The notes under the pieces: model-generated
The model's database searches: none
Seen by the model: only the letters and a program-made list of their open reading frames with translations
What the model was told of the DNA's origin: nothing
DNA from: SXXH01 sp041165735
GTDB taxonomy: Bacteria > Planctomycetota > UBA1135 > GCA-002686595
Assembly: GCA_046341775.1 (NCBI GenBank)
Contig: JBKDQQ010000115.1
Location: forward strand, 1-61,263
Reading direction: 5' to 3'
Length of the DNA: 61,263 nt
Part shown: positions 42,361 through 51,657 of the stretch, piece after piece
How the letters are laid out: each line of letters begins with the position of its first letter
How positions within the stretch are numbered: position 1 is the stretch's first letter
Program-made: the position numbers and the translations under genes

Positions 42361-44469
42361 TCAGGTCGCCATCGTGGCGGCCTTGGCCGACAGCTTGATC
42401 TTGCCGCGATCGTCGACGTTGATGATCACGACCTCGATCTGCTGGCCCTGCTCGACGACGTCGCTGACGCGGTCGACGTAGCCCTCGGCCAGTTCGCTGA
42501 CGTGGCACAGGCCTTCGACGCCCGGCAGGATCTCGATGAAGGCGCCGAAGTCGCGGATCGACTTGACCGTGCCCGTGTAGCGCGTGCCGATCTTGGGCGT
42601 CTCGCACATCGAGCGGATCGAGTTCGCGCAGTCCTTGACCATGCGCGAGTCGTTGCCGAAGACCTGCACGTTGCCCGCGTCGTCGAGCACCGACACGCGC
42701 ACCTTGTACTGCTCCTGCAGCGCCTTGATGGTCTTGCCGCCCGGGCCGATCAGGAAGCCGATCTTCTCGCCCGGGATCTGCAGGGCCTCCATGCGCGGAG
42801 CGTAGTCGCTGATGTCGCTCATCGGGCGCGGCACGGCCTTGAGCATCTCCTTGAGGATGTGCTTGCGACCGGCCTTGGCCTGCTCGAGCGCCTCCTTCAT
42901 CCACTCGCTGGGGATGAAGTCGATCTTGATGTCCATCTGGAGCGCGGTGATGCCGCGCCCGGTGCCGGCGACCTTGAAGTCCATGTCGCCGTGGTGGTCC
43001 TCGGACCCCATGATGTCCGACAGGATCGTGTAGCGCTTGCCGTCGGAGATGAGGCCCATGGCGATGCCGGCCACCGGCTGCGCGACGGGCACGCCCGCCA
43101 GCATCATCGACAAGCATCCGCCGCACACCGACGCCATCGACGAGGAGCCGTTGCTCTCGGTGATGTCGGAGACGATGCGCACCGTGTAGGGGAAGCGCGC
43201 CTTGGTCGGCATCACGCCCGCCAGCGCGCGCTCGGCCAGCATGCCGTGGCCGATCTCGCGGCGGCCGGGGCCGCCGAGGCGCTTGGTCTCGCCCACGCTG
43301 TAGGGCGGGAAGTTGTAGTGCAGGTAGAACGACTTCTTGTACTCGGATTCGATGCCGTCGATGATCTGCTCGTCGTCCGGCGTGCCGAGCGTGCACGACA
43401 CCATGGCCTGCGTCTCGCCGCGCGTGAACAGCACCGAACCGTGCTGGCGCGGGATGAAGTTCGGGACGATCGTGATCGGACGGATCACGTCCTTGGCGCG
43501 TCCGTCGACGCGCTTGCCCTGCAGGATCATCTCCCGCTCGCGCTCGGTCACCAGGTTGCCGAAGTACTTCTTGGCTTCCTTCTCGCGGTTCTTGGCGTCG
43601 TCGGCGGCGCCCATGGCGATCCAGCCCTTGACGCAATCCTTCTTGAGGGCGTCGATGGCCGAGTAGCGGTCGTGCTTGCCCGGGGTCGGCAGCACCGCGT
43701 CGAGCTGCTGGGCGTACTTGGCGACATGCGCCTTGAGCGCCTCGTCCACGGCCGGCGGCGCCCAATCCATCGCGGGGCGCGCGACCTTGTCCTTCAACTC
43801 GTCGACGGCGGCGATGATCTCGGCGATCACGGCGCGCGCCATGTCGAGGGCCTCGACCATCTCCTCCTCGGAGAGCTCCTTGGCGCTCGACTCGACCATG
43901 CAGATGCCGTCCTTGTGGGCGGCGACGACGAGGTCGAGGCGCGACTCGTCGCGGCGGCGCTCGTCGGCGGGGAACGGGCACAACTTGCCGTCGAGGTGGC
44001 CGATGCGCACCGCGCCCAGGGTGGCCTTGAACGGCACGCCGCTGATGCGCACCGCGGCGAAGGCCGCGATCATGGCGCAGATGTCGGGGTTGGTCTGGCC
44101 GTCGTAGGACAGCGTGTGGCTCATGACCTGCACTTCCCGGGTGAACTCCTCGGGGAAGAGCGGGCGGATGGCGCGGTCGATGAGACGCATGGTCAGCGTC
44201 TCCTTGGTCGTCGGACGACCTTCGCGCTTGAAGAAGCCGCCCGGGATCTTGCCGGCGGCCTCGGTCTTCTCGCGGTAGTCGACGGTCAGCGGGAAGAAGT
44301 CGATGTCGTCGCGCTGCGGGCCGACGCACGCGGCGGCGAAGCACATGGTGCCGCCGAGGGTGGCGATCACGGCCCCGTGGGCCTGGCGGGCGACTTGCCC
44401 GGTCTGCAGGACCAGTCGGACTCCGCCGACGGTCGCTTCCACGGTGGTGGGAAGGGGATGGTTGCTCAT
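42361..44469 (-). CDS. pnp: Polyribonucleotide nucleotidyltransferase (PNPase)
   Basis: 702 residues, full length. Two RNase PH-like domains (TLGGTMCFAAACVGPQRDD; FTRGETQAMVSCTLGTPDDE; GGPGRREIGHGMLAERAL; SDIMGSEDHHGDMDFKVAG with the catalytic Asp residues), a KH domain with GFLIGPGGKTIKALQ, and an S1 domain (GTVKSIRDFGAFIEILPG) are in the standard order. It degrades RNA 3' to 5' by phosphorolysis. Downstream of rpsO, the near-universal order. Its 5' leader (44470-44525) is unusually A-rich and unstructured on the mRNA strand (CAAGACGACAACGAGACAAC), possibly a ribosome or RNase landing site. Confidence 0.97.
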   Translation of the reverse strand: MSNHPLPTTVEATVGGVRLVLQTGQVARQAHGAVIATLGGTMCFAAACVGPQRDDIDFFPLTVDYREKTEAAGKIPGGFFKREGRPTTKETLTMRLIDRAIRPLFPEEFTREVQVMSHTLSYDGQTNPDICAMIAAFAAVRISGVPFKATLGAVRIGHLDGKLCPFPADERRRDESRLDLVVAAHKDGICMVESSAKELSEEEMVEALDMARAVIAEIIAAVDELKDKVARPAMDWAPPAVDEALKAHVAKYAQQLDAVLPTPGKHDRYSAIDALKKDCVKGWIAMGAADDAKNREKEAKKYFGNLVTEREREMILQGKRVDGRAKDVIRPITIVPNFIPRQHGSVLFTRGETQAMVSCTLGTPDDEQIIDGIESEYKKSFYLHYNFPPYSVGETKRLGGPGRREIGHGMLAERALAGVMPTKARFPYTVRIVSDITESNGSSSMASVCGGCLSMMLAGVPVAQPVAGIAMGLISDGKRYTILSDIMGSEDHHGDMDFKVAGTGRGITALQMDIKIDFIPSEWMKEALEQAKAGRKHILKEMLKAVPRPMSDISDYAPRMEALQIPGEKIGFLIGPGGKTIKALQEQYKVRVSVLDDAGNVQVFGNDSRMVKDCANSIRSMCETPKIGTRYTGTVKSIRDFGAFIEILPGVEGLCHVSELAEGYVDRVSDVVEQGQQIEVVIINVDDRGKIKLSAKAATMAT

Positions 44470-44716
44470 TGCGGTCTGCGTCTCTTGTCGTTGTCTCGTT
44501 GTCGTCTTGTCTAGTTTCTTTGACAGTTGCTCGTGTTCGGGCCCCGGGCGCGGCGCGCGCGACCGGCGCGCTGCCTGCCGTACCCTCGCGCGGCGCGCGC
44601 GGCGCGCGGCTGCGAGGGCGCCGAAGGACCTCGATGGATGCGAAATGCCGTTCTTGGAAAGAGCCCGGCGCTCGTGCCGCAGCGTGGCGGGGCGAGCGGG
44701 TGGATGCAAGACGCGC

Positions 44717-44741
44717 GCGGCCCGCGAAGGTCGCAGGCCGC
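44717..44741 (-). terminator. Hairpin just after rpsO
   Basis: On the minus strand, GCGGCCTGCGA pairs with TCGCGGGCCGC (11 bp, one G-U) with a CCT loop, 14 bp beyond the rpsO stop. No T run. In other bacteria the rpsO-pnp gap holds a partial terminator and RNase sites, which this may match. Confidence 0.5.
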
Positions 44742-44755
44742 GGCGTCGTGGAGGC

Positions 44756-45025
44756 TCAGCCGCGCAGGCCGAGGCGCTCGATCAAGGACTGGTAGCGCGC
44801 CGTGTCGGTGGTGCGCAGGTACTTGAGCAGCTTGTTGCGCGCGCCGACCATGACAAGCAGTCCGCGGCGCGAGGTGAAATCCTTGCGGTGGACCTTGAGG
44901 TGCTCGGTCAGGTGGTTGATCGTGGCGGTGAGCAGGGCGACCTGGACTTCCGGGGAGCCGGTGTCGCCGGGCTTGGTCGCGAACTTCTGGATGACGGACT
45001 TCTTCGTCTCGGCCGTGATCGGCAT
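44756..45025 (-). CDS. rpsO: 30S ribosomal protein S15
   Basis: 89 residues, the standard length. Diagnostic segments are TGSPEVQVALLTATINHLTE, HLKVHRKDFTSRRGLL and RNKLLKYL. S15 binds 16S rRNA (the h20-h22 junction) in 30S assembly. The start has AAGGAA upstream. A small hairpin (CCCC-7 nt-GGGG on the mRNA, 45044-45058) lies just before the ribosome binding site and could be part of S15 autoregulation, which in several phyla acts through leader RNA. Followed by pnp. Confidence 0.98.
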   Translation of the reverse strand: MPITAETKKSVIQKFATKPGDTGSPEVQVALLTATINHLTEHLKVHRKDFTSRRGLLVMVGARNKLLKYLRTTDTARYQSLIERLGLRG

Positions 45026-45514
45026 GGGGTTCCTTTGGGCCGCCCCCATCGACTGGGGATCGGGGTCGGCGTGCCTGTTTCGAGGTGACTTGCCATCGGC
45101 CCAGGGAAAGGTGCCCCAGGCCGAGGTGCGTACCGGTCGTCGCGCCGGTTCCCGCGGCTCGCAGGGGACGCCCGCGAGCGCGAAGACAATACCAAAGGCG
45201 GCCCCGCCGGGCCAGCCAGCCCCCGCTCCCGACGGCCTCTTCGCGTTCGAACCTGTCCAACCGTGCGGCGACAGGGCGCAGCCTCGGTGAAGCTCCGGCG
45301 ACGACTCGGCCCGGAATGACGGCGCGCGGTGAGTCCGCGGCGTCGACACCGCGCCACCGCCTGCGAGGCCCGCGCAGGCGAGGTTCCCGCGCGCAGGGAA
45401 CCGCGGGCTGGGTGGCCCGCCGCGCGCGCTTGGCTCGCCTTCCCCCGTCCCGGCGCAGCCGCCTCGGCCTGCGGGACGCTCGCAAGAGGAGTTGACGCGC
45501 CGCTACAGCCGATC
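45026..45514. other. Leader and intergenic region upstream of rpsO
   Basis: Contains the rpsO leader hairpin (45044-45058) and, on the minus strand, a TATTGT at about 45190 that may be a -10 element. No coding frame is convincing. Confidence 0.4.
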
Positions 45515-46090
45515 TCAGCCGTTGGCGTAGCCCGGCACGGGATTGCGCGCCGGCAACGCCTCGAGCACTTCGCTGGTGATGTACTCGCACGCGGCGCGCA
45601 GGCGCGCGTTGCTGGTCGCGTACTGGTCCTTGTGCGAGCTGCAATCGAAGCGGCGCTCGACGGTGCCGGTCCACAAGACCGCGCCGTCGGCCGCGTCGAT
45701 CATGCGCATGGTCATCGCGACCGTGATGGCGCCATTCGTGTCGAACAGGCTGGTGTCGAAGCGCGCGACCTTGGTCTCGAACACCGCCTGCTCGGCGAGC
45801 GATCCGCCCTTGTAGCCGGCCTCGACGACCTTCTTGTCGACTTGGCGCAGGGCCAGCGGGCTGTAGCGCCGCGCGATCAGGGCCTGCTGGAAGCCTTGAC
45901 GCAGCTCGTCGCCGGGCACGCTCGCGTCGCCCTGGATCGGGGCCACGACGACTTCCATCGGGCTGCGCGCCTCGAGCAACGCGGAGCCGCTGCTGCGCAC
46001 CTCGCCATCGGCCGGCGGCTTGGGCAGTTGGGTGCACGCGACGAAGGCGACGGAGCAAGCGAGGAGGGCGGCGTTGAGCGGGCGGATCAC
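45515..46090 (-). CDS. Outer-membrane-type lipoprotein of unknown function
   Basis: 191 residues from a GTG at 46090 (VIRPLNAALLACSVAFVAC); the lipobox VAFVAC gives a lipidated Cys near residue 19. The mature domain has MEVVVAPIQGD, a helix (GDELRQGFQQALIARRYSPL) and the strand pair VAMTMRMIDAADGAVLWTGTVERRFD. That order is like small lipoproteins of the GNA1162/CsgG-related fold that assemble at the outer membrane, but this is a fold-level guess. Downstream of the Ig-like lipoprotein gene on the same strand, 209 bp away. Confidence 0.7.
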   Translation of the reverse strand: MIRPLNAALLACSVAFVACTQLPKPPADGEVRSSGSALLEARSPMEVVVAPIQGDASVPGDELRQGFQQALIARRYSPLALRQVDKKVVEAGYKGGSLAEQAVFETKVARFDTSLFDTNGAITVAMTMRMIDAADGAVLWTGTVERRFDCSSHKDQYATSNARLRAACEYITSEVLEALPARNPVPGYANG

Positions 46091-46299
46091 GTTGGTACCT
46101 GCGGGGCGCGATGGGCGCGCGACCTGTTCGCGCTCGCCACCGCAGCGGGGCCGAGGATGCACACTGCGCCAGCGACGATCAAGCGTGCAGGCATGGAGTT
46201 CCCGCGGAGCCCGAAAATCGCGGCCGAAGGAGGAATTCGCATGGCCTCGGGGCAGCCGCGGCCACCGATCCGGGCCGCGCACCGCGCCACGACCGGCGC

Positions 46300-49200
46300 T
46301 CAGGGGATGGCGGTCGAAAGCACGGGCGAGCGGTAGCTGCGCGTCGCCTCGCGCTCGAGGTCGGCGAAGCTCCAATTCGTCGGGTCGAACGACTCCCAAC
46401 TGCAGCCCTCGATCGTCACCTGGTAGGCGCCCTTGGATCCCGGCTCGAGGGGCAGGGTGCCACCCGCTCCGATCAAGGGCAGCGGCACGCGCACCAGCGC
46501 CTCGCCGGCGGGCTTGATGGCGTGGATGGTCCAACCGCGCGTGCCCGAGCCGGACAGGTGCACGCGATGGACCTCCGCCAGGGGCGCTTCGCCGGCGTAG
46601 GCGAGTTCGATGGCGGCCGAGAGCGCGGGACGCGCGAAGGAGAGGTCGGCCGCGTCGTCGACGACCGCGGCGAAGGCGAGGGGCGCGGGCGGGCTGGAGC
46701 TGCGCGGTCGCAGCATGGCGCTCCCGCCGCTCGCGTAGTCGATGTCGACGCGCACGAAGAGATCCGGGTCGATGGCGCCCTTCGCGACCAGCTCGCCCGG
46801 GGGCACCACGGCGTCCGGGTCGCTGTCGTCGCCGCCGAAGGCGATGCCGCCCGCGGCGCTGCGCACCGCCCACGAGTTGGGCAGCGCGTCGAAGACCTGG
46901 CCGAGTCCCACCGTGGCGGGCACGCCGAGGCCGGGGACGAGTCCTTCGACGCGCGCGCGCGGATCGGCGCTCGCGGACGCGCCGTCCGGCGCCTGCACCG
47001 CGAGCACAGCGGGCTCGAAGGCGGCGTACTCGTCGGAGGTCGCCGGATCGGCGAGCAGCGGATCCATCGACAGCAGCAGTCCGGTCTGGTTGGCGCCCTG
47101 TCCCGGCGGCACGGGAAACCGCACGGCGAGGCCCAGCAGGAAGGCGCGCGCGTCGAACACCTGCGGCGCGAGCGCGGGGGTGATGGCGAACCCGCCGAGC
47201 GCCCCGACGCGGCGCGGACGCACCGCGGTGGCGGGGAAGTTGCACTCGAGGCGCTGGTTGGCGCTGGAGAACCCGCAGCTCGTCACGGCGATGGACGCGG
47301 CGCGCGGATCCTGGCGCGCGTCGCGCACCGACTTCGTCAGCGTGCCCGTGCCCAGCAGGGCGTTCACGCTGGTCATGGTGCCGGCGACGGTGGCCGCGCC
47401 CGGTTCCACCGGCACGAGTCCGATGCTGGTGCGCGCGCCACGCACTCCGCCCACGGTGGCGAGACCGTAGCCCGCGGCGTCGACGGTGATGATCGCCTCG
47501 ACGAGGCGCCCGGGCAGCAGCGGCAGGTCGTACAAGCCGTTCGTGTTCGTGAGGCCGAGGTCGACCTCGACGTATCCGGCGCCCTCCGGCTTGTGCACGT
47601 GCACTTCCGCGCCGGCGATGGGAGCCAATGTCAGGGCGTCGTGGACCTCGACGACAAGCTCCTCGCCGTCGATCGATCCGATGCTGGCGGCGCCGCGTTG
47701 CTCGAAGGTGGCGTTGAGCGTCGGCGAGGCGTTGAGCGCGCGGTCGTACACGACCAGCGCGAAGGGCACGCTCGAATCGAACAGCCCGGACTCTCCGAGG
47801 CCCGCCACGGGCGCGGCGAGGAACAGTCCGGAGTCGTCGGCGCCGAGCACCTCGGGCGCCACGCCGTCCTCCACTTCGTTGTCGACGCCGAGCGCGGTCA
47901 CTCGCGCCGCCTGCACGCGCTCGTTGGCGCGCGCCAGCACGCACAAGTCGCGCTGGTCCGAGCGCAACACCAGCTTGTTCGTGCCCGTCGCGCCGAAGCC
48001 CACGAGGCTCGGCGGCGTGAGGTCCAGCACGGGCGACTGGCGTCCGGCGACCTGCGCGTCGGCGTCGAGCAACTCGACCCCCGTGCGCGCCGCGCCGCGC
48101 TTGACGGCGAAGGCGAAGTCGATCGAGCCCTCCTTCACGCGCGGCGTCACCGGCGAGGCGCTCGACAAGAGCCCGACCTCGGCGGCGGTCAGCGTGAAGG
48201 TGGTGAAGGGCGCCTCCAGCGGCACCTCGCGGTAGAGCGAGATCAACGGAGCGTTCTCCGCCACGGCGGGATCGCGGCCGTAGATGTAGAACTCGAGCCT
48301 GTCGCCGCTCGCCGCGTCGGGGCACTCGACCTCGATGGCGAGGTTCGCCGGACCGACCAGCGCGTCGCGGCCGATGGCGTCCTCGGGGAAGCTCGTGATG
48401 CGCGCCGCGCTCGGCGGCGAGACGCCGGCGGTCCTGAAGTCGAACTCGAAGGTCGGCAGTTCCTCGCCGTCTTCGTCGAGGATGCGCGCCGCGTTGGGCG
48501 ACAAGGTCACCGCGACCTCGTTGTCGACGCCGAGGGAGCGCGCGATGCCATCCTCGTCGACGCTGCGCCAGCGCCACACGCGCGTGTCGGTCTGCACCCC
48601 GGCCAGGGAGACGGCCGCGGGGGCCGGATCGAAGGTCGGGTCCTGTCCATCGATCTTGACGATGAACGAATCGTCGTCGACCGAGTCCGCGTCGAGCGGT
48701 CGCGAGAACACGACCACGATCTCGCTCGTCGTCGGCGCATTCGTGGAAAGGTCCGCGGGGTGCACCGCGAGGACCTTGGGCGCGGCGGGCGCGCTGGCGG
48801 CGATCGAGAACGACCCGAAGACGCCGTCGCTCGGCGGCTGCAGCGCCTGTCCGTTGCGGTCGACGACCTGCTGGCCGTCGCGCAACCGCAGGCTGAAGCC
48901 CGCGCCCGGGGTCAACCCGCCGCCTCCAGGCACCGGGTAGAGGACCAGCACGCGCCCGTCCCCCACCACCGACGAGGCCGCGACGGGCAGGACCGTGATG
49001 CCGTCGTCGCCGACGAGTTGGAAGGCGGTGCCGGGATTGGCGCCGGACAACGCTTCGTTGAACACCAGCACGATGGGCGTGCTCGGATCCTCGTTCTGCC
49101 CGGTGGGCAGCATGCGCTCGAGGCGGATCGGCTCGGGCAGCACGATCTCGCCCTCGCTCGGCAGCGTCGCGGGCGCGCTGCCCAGCGCTCCCCCGCCGGC

Positions 49201-49305
49201 GTCCTGCGAACAGTCGCCGCCGAAGACGCAGGCCGGGTTGTCGCAACCGGGCAACCACAAGGTGGCCGCCGCGGCCAGCAGGGACGCGAAGAGATGGGGA
49301 CGCAT
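46300..49305 (-). CDS. Large lipoprotein with Ig-like (Big_5) and carboxypeptidase-regulatory-like domains
   Basis: 1001 residues from the ATG at 49305. Lipobox ATLWLPGCDN puts the lipid at Cys20. Two SbsA/Big_5-type Ig-like modules are seen (DPSTPIVLVFNEALSGAN, about residues 70-160; TTSEIVVVFSRPLDADSVDD, about 190-330). A beta-rich middle follows. Around residues 560-620 is a carboxypeptidase-regulatory-like fold (EVHDALTLAPIAGAEVHVHK, NTNGLYDLPLLPGRLVEA). The C-terminal third is beta-rich with no motif that I recognise. Likely a surface-exposed adhesin or structural protein, perhaps exported by the type II system nearby. No catalytic residues seen. Confidence 0.85.
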   Translation of the reverse strand: MRPHLFASLLAAAATLWLPGCDNPACVFGGDCSQDAGGGALGSAPATLPSEGEIVLPEPIRLERMLPTGQNEDPSTPIVLVFNEALSGANPGTAFQLVGDDGITVLPVAASSVVGDGRVLVLYPVPGGGGLTPGAGFSLRLRDGQQVVDRNGQALQPPSDGVFGSFSIAASAPAAPKVLAVHPADLSTNAPTTSEIVVVFSRPLDADSVDDDSFIVKIDGQDPTFDPAPAAVSLAGVQTDTRVWRWRSVDEDGIARSLGVDNEVAVTLSPNAARILDEDGEELPTFEFDFRTAGVSPPSAARITSFPEDAIGRDALVGPANLAIEVECPDAASGDRLEFYIYGRDPAVAENAPLISLYREVPLEAPFTTFTLTAAEVGLLSSASPVTPRVKEGSIDFAFAVKRGAARTGVELLDADAQVAGRQSPVLDLTPPSLVGFGATGTNKLVLRSDQRDLCVLARANERVQAARVTALGVDNEVEDGVAPEVLGADDSGLFLAAPVAGLGESGLFDSSVPFALVVYDRALNASPTLNATFEQRGAASIGSIDGEELVVEVHDALTLAPIAGAEVHVHKPEGAGYVEVDLGLTNTNGLYDLPLLPGRLVEAIITVDAAGYGLATVGGVRGARTSIGLVPVEPGAATVAGTMTSVNALLGTGTLTKSVRDARQDPRAASIAVTSCGFSSANQRLECNFPATAVRPRRVGALGGFAITPALAPQVFDARAFLLGLAVRFPVPPGQGANQTGLLLSMDPLLADPATSDEYAAFEPAVLAVQAPDGASASADPRARVEGLVPGLGVPATVGLGQVFDALPNSWAVRSAAGGIAFGGDDSDPDAVVPPGELVAKGAIDPDLFVRVDIDYASGGSAMLRPRSSSPPAPLAFAAVVDDAADLSFARPALSAAIELAYAGEAPLAEVHRVHLSGSGTRGWTIHAIKPAGEALVRVPLPLIGAGGTLPLEPGSKGAYQVTIEGCSWESFDPTNWSFADLEREATRSYRSPVLSTAIP

Positions 49306-49471
49306 GGGTCGGACTTGGACGCGCACGATGGGCGCATCTTCCCTTGGCGCGGCCGAGGATCCAAGCGCAAGGCGGCGGGCCGTGGCCGAAGGTCGGCCTC
49401 GTGACCGCGCGTCCGATCCTCCCTAGCGCGTCGCCGCACCCCCTCCTCGGGCTAGAATCCCGCGCCCGGCC

Positions 49472-51619
49472 ATGCGCGCCCCCCACTCGACCAACGCCTC
49501 GGCGCGCACGCGCCGCGAGCCGCGCACCGCGCACCGCCCGGCGCCGACATGGGCCTGCGTGGCGCTCGTCGGCCTGCTCTCCTGCCGCGCCGCGCCGCAG
49601 ATCGAAGGCGCGGACGCCGAAGGAGCAGCGGCGCGGATGGATGCATTGGTGGCGGCGGGCGTGGAGGCCCGCTTGGCGGCCCTGTTCCCGGGCACGCGGC
49701 CGCCCTACAGCGCGGAGTCGCTGCGCTCCGCGCTGCTCGGCGGCATGCTGGTCGCCGAAGGAGAGGAAGAGCAACTGATCGCCTGGGTGCGCGCGGGCGA
49801 GTACGAGAAGGCGCGCGAGCTGCTGGCGCGCCGCTTGGCGCAGGCGGATTGGGACGCGGCGCGGCGCGCCGTCGAAGCGGGCGACGCGCGGGCCGCCTTG
49901 GCGCGCTACGACCAGGCCTGCGAGCGCCTGCCGCGCGAACGCGATCTGCGCCTGGAGCGCGCCGAGCAGATCGCCGCCGTGGCGCGGCTCGATGGCGATG
50001 CGCCGCTGATGGCGGATGCCCTGGCGGAGTTCGAGGCCGTGCTGGCGGGTGGCGCCGACTTCCGCGCCGCCCTGGGCGCGGCGCGCGCGGCGGCGGGCTG
50101 CGGGGCTTGGGAACGAGGCCTCGGCCATGCGCGCGCGGCGCTGGCCGAAGGAACGTCGGGCGAGGCGGCGGACGACACGACGGGGCGGGGCGCCGCGCGG
50201 CTCGTGGCCGCGGACCTGTGCTTGCGCTCGGCGCGCGCGCTGCGCGAGGCCGGTGAAGGCGGACGCGCGCTGGAACGCTCGGAAGAAGGCCTGGCCCTGC
50301 TGCGCGACGCGCTGGTGGACGCGCCCGACGAGCGTTGGGCGCGACGAGCGCTGGTCGACGAACTGCAGGTCCTCTCGCGCCACGCGGCCGCGCGCGACGA
50401 GGCGCTGGCGGGGCTCGCGGCGCTGGGCGACGACGCCGCGCTGCTCGCGGCGCTCTCGACTTCCGCGCGCGCTCTCTCGGGACGCGAGCTCCTGCTGGCG
50501 GACCTGCGCGCGCTGGCGGCGCGCCGACCCGAATGGCCGGCCTTGCGACACGAGCTCGGCCGCGCGTTGCACGAGGAGGGCCTCGAGCAGCTCGACCTCG
50601 CCCGCGAGCAGGACGCCGCCGTCGCGCGCGCGCGCGCGGCCTTCGAGGAGGCCGAACGGGACTTCGCGCTGGCTGCCCGCGACGCGGACCTGCGCGCCGA
50701 CGCCGACGCCTTCCGCGCCGTGGCGCGCTGCGCACTCGGCTGGCTCGACCTGCGCGCAGGCGAGCTCGAATCCGCGCGACGGCGCTTCTTGTCGGTGCAG
50801 GACCTCGGGCTCGCCATGCTGCGCGTCGAGAGCCTGCCGCTCGTGCCCTGCGCCGTGTCGGGGCTGCACGCGCTGGGCGCGCGCTTCGCCGGGCGCGCCG
50901 AGGACCCGTTGGCCGAGCAGTCGCTCGACGCGCTCGAGTCCGCGGCGCGCATCTACGCGTTCCTGCACGAGAGCGAGCCGGAGGTGGTCGACTGGGCCAA
51001 CAACGCGGGCTTCTTCCAGCGCGACCTCGCCGTGGCGTTGGAGATCCGCGCGCGCGAACTCGACTCGAAGGACGAAGTCGCGGACGCGGAGCGGCTGCGG
51101 GCGCGCGCGCGGGAGACGATGGAGGCCAGTTGGCGCTGCTACAAGTCGGCCGCGCGCCTCGCGCCCGAGGACGTGCGCATCGTCAACGACGCGGGGCTGG
51201 TGCTCGCGTACTACCTGCAGCGCGAGGCGCCGCTGGCCAAGGAGCTCTTGCTGCGCGCCGTCGCGCTCGGCGAACGCCAGGTCGGCGCGCTCGAGGCGGA
51301 ACTGGACGCGGCGGACTCCGCCGAGGCGCGCGAGCAGGCGCGGCGGCGCCTCGAAGAGGTCGCCACGGCGCTGGGCGACGCCTGCCAGAACCTCGGCGTG
51401 CTGTGCCTGACGCTCGAGGGCGATCCGCGCGCCGCCAAGGCCTGGTTGGAACGCTCGCTCGGCACGGGCGTGGACCCGCGCGAGGAAGTGCGCGGCAAGG
51501 GCGGATTCCTCGAACGTTGCCAAGCCGCCCTCGATTCCGGCATCGACACGCGCCTGCGACCCGAACAACGCTGGGCGGCTCCCGCGGCCCGGCGCGCCAA
51601 CGCCAAGAAGAAGAGCTAG
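49472..51619 (+). CDS. TPR-rich lipoprotein
   Basis: 715 residues. A basic N-terminal region leads into WACVALVGLLSCRAAP, a lipobox with Cys38. The rest is almost entirely helical and Ala/Arg/Leu-rich, with TPR-like units (LARYDQACERLPRERDLRLE; ARELLARRLAQADWDAARRA). Near the C-terminus are DVRIVNDAGLVLAYYL and GDACQNLGVLCLTLEGDPRA, which match TPR helix patterns. It probably organises other envelope proteins. The basic tail ends ANAKKKS. A TAGAAT box lies at 49453-49458. The next TPR gene starts 38 bp after it, so they form one unit. Confidence 0.82.
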   Translation: MRAPHSTNASARTRREPRTAHRPAPTWACVALVGLLSCRAAPQIEGADAEGAAARMDALVAAGVEARLAALFPGTRPPYSAESLRSALLGGMLVAEGEEEQLIAWVRAGEYEKARELLARRLAQADWDAARRAVEAGDARAALARYDQACERLPRERDLRLERAEQIAAVARLDGDAPLMADALAEFEAVLAGGADFRAALGAARAAAGCGAWERGLGHARAALAEGTSGEAADDTTGRGAARLVAADLCLRSARALREAGEGGRALERSEEGLALLRDALVDAPDERWARRALVDELQVLSRHAAARDEALAGLAALGDDAALLAALSTSARALSGRELLLADLRALAARRPEWPALRHELGRALHEEGLEQLDLAREQDAAVARARAAFEEAERDFALAARDADLRADADAFRAVARCALGWLDLRAGELESARRRFLSVQDLGLAMLRVESLPLVPCAVSGLHALGARFAGRAEDPLAEQSLDALESAARIYAFLHESEPEVVDWANNAGFFQRDLAVALEIRARELDSKDEVADAERLRARARETMEASWRCYKSAARLAPEDVRIVNDAGLVLAYYLQREAPLAKELLLRAVALGERQVGALEAELDAADSAEAREQARRRLEEVATALGDACQNLGVLCLTLEGDPRAAKAWLERSLGTGVDPREEVRGKGGFLERCQAALDSGIDTRLRPEQRWAAPAARRANAKKKS

Positions 51620-51657
51620 ACCAGAAGAGCTGGACACGGAAAGAAAGCCAGAGACGC

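Noticed and set aside
45515..51637. A 2040-residue minus-strand open frame
   Set aside because: Only its last 191 codons (the lipoprotein) look coding; the rest runs antisense or out of frame through the Ig-like and TPR genes.
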